DNA from: Struthio camelus | Taxonomy: Eukaryota > Chordata > Aves > Struthioniformes > Struthionidae | NCBI RefSeq assembly: GCF_040807025.1 | Contig: NC_090968.1 | Span: forward strand, 372,001-436,000 | DNA length: 64,000 nt | Direction of reading: 5' to 3' | Part shown: positions 63,487 through 64,000 of the stretch, piece after piece | How the letters are laid out: each line of letters opens with the position of its first letter | Position numbering within the stretch: position 1 is the first letter of the stretch | Made by a program: the position numbers and the translations under genes | Notes under the pieces: generated by a model | Told to the model about the DNA's origin: nothing | The model's database searches: none | Seen by the model: the letters and a program-made list of their open reading frames with translations, nothing else

Positions 63487-64000
63487 TACCATGCACACCC
63501 CCCCCAAACAGTTACAAAGGGATTATTTAAGAGTCTTGCCTAAAGTCTGCATTAATTTAAGACCAGGGCACCCAAAGGTGCACACAGAATTTGTCACTCA
63601 CCATTACTGCAAACAGCCAGAGACACTACAAAGGTCAGCCCGAGGAGAAGAGGGTTAAGTAACAATACCCACTCTTGACCAGAGAGACTGTTGTTCTGTC
63701 CTTCTTTACCAAACACTTGGTGCGTTAGAAGCTGTTTGATCACACAGGGCAAGACCCATTTTCTCCTCGTGATTCAGAAGGGAACAGGGGAGTCTTGGCT
63801 TTCCTAAAGCAGCCATAGCCAGGAAACACTGATGCACAGAAGGCAGAAGCAAGGAAACGTGAACCCCTGCTTAGCTAGCTCCGTCTCCAGCAGCAATGCA
63901 CACCTCGAGCAGAGGGTTTTGCTCTGTCTTTACCATTTGGGTTTAAGCAAGGGCCTGGGCGAAAGGAATTAAGGACATTTGTGTCGAGGAACATTGGAAA

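Larger units (their letters stand above)
59291..64000. repeat. Tandem repeat unit, copy 4 (partial, cut by window end)
   Basis: Corresponds to about the first 4.7 kb of the unit (offset +59290) and contains no recognised gene. It shares derived bases with copy 3, for example A at 61525 and A at 63328 where copies 1 and 2 have G, so it resembles copy 3 more than copies 1 or 2. The array evidently continues beyond the window. Confidence 0.96.

Noticed and set aside
1-64000. Simple assembly duplication of one sequence
   Set aside because: Copies differ by scattered substitutions, microsatellite lengths, a 7-base indel and a 905-base segment, so they are distinct molecules. Copy number could still be wrong.
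1-64000. Bacterial or phage origin, CRISPR arrays, operons
   Set aside because: CR1 LINEs, spliced vertebrate genes and no dense coding or ribosome-binding pattern rule this out.

Overview
The window looks like bird nuclear DNA. It carries two truncated CR1 LINE 3' ends of the avian type per repeat unit, GC-rich gene bodies with short introns and GT/AG splice sites, and relatives of vertebrate genes. I see no bacterial gene organisation, CRISPR array, rRNA or intact virus. Most long open frames are antisense or intron read-through.

The whole 64 kb is a head-to-tail tandem array of one unit of about 19.46 kb. Copy 1 is 1-19464, copy 2 is 19465-38924, copy 3 is 38925-59290 (longer by a 905-base segment at 50335-51239), and copy 4 runs from 59291 to the window end. 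Coordinate 1 is an arbitrary point inside the unit. The copies differ by sparse substitutions, microsatellite changes and small indels, so the array is young or homogenised but is not a literal sequence duplication.

Layout of one unit (copy 1 numbering): 97-412 TAG/TTA-rich low-complexity tract; 413-4836 no recognisable gene apart from a 9 x 8-base degenerate array at 3114-3185 and an (AAAC)n tract; 4837-5030 dispersed repeat; 5100-5465 CpG-rich block ending in a splice donor; 6040-8482 a minus-strand nine-exon gene for a coiled-coil protein with one C-terminal membrane segment (TMEM191-like), with a likely 5' leader exon and a promoter containing CRE-like half-sites near 8833-9126; 9130-13656 repeats and unrecognised sequence including two CR1 ends; 13657-16338 a plus-strand two-exon TOPORS-like RING E3 ligase gene; 16339-17948 nothing recognised; 17949-19085 a set of phase-compatible minus-strand exons, two of which are tandem duplicates of each other (candidate new gene); a weaker plus-strand candidate crosses the unit boundary at 18972-19565.

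Each complete unit therefore carries one TMEM191-like gene, one TOPORS-like gene and one candidate third gene, all with open frames in the three complete copies. This is an ampliconic gene cluster. The exon maps were built by hand from splice signals and reading phase. Family names come from recognising sequence features, not from a search.
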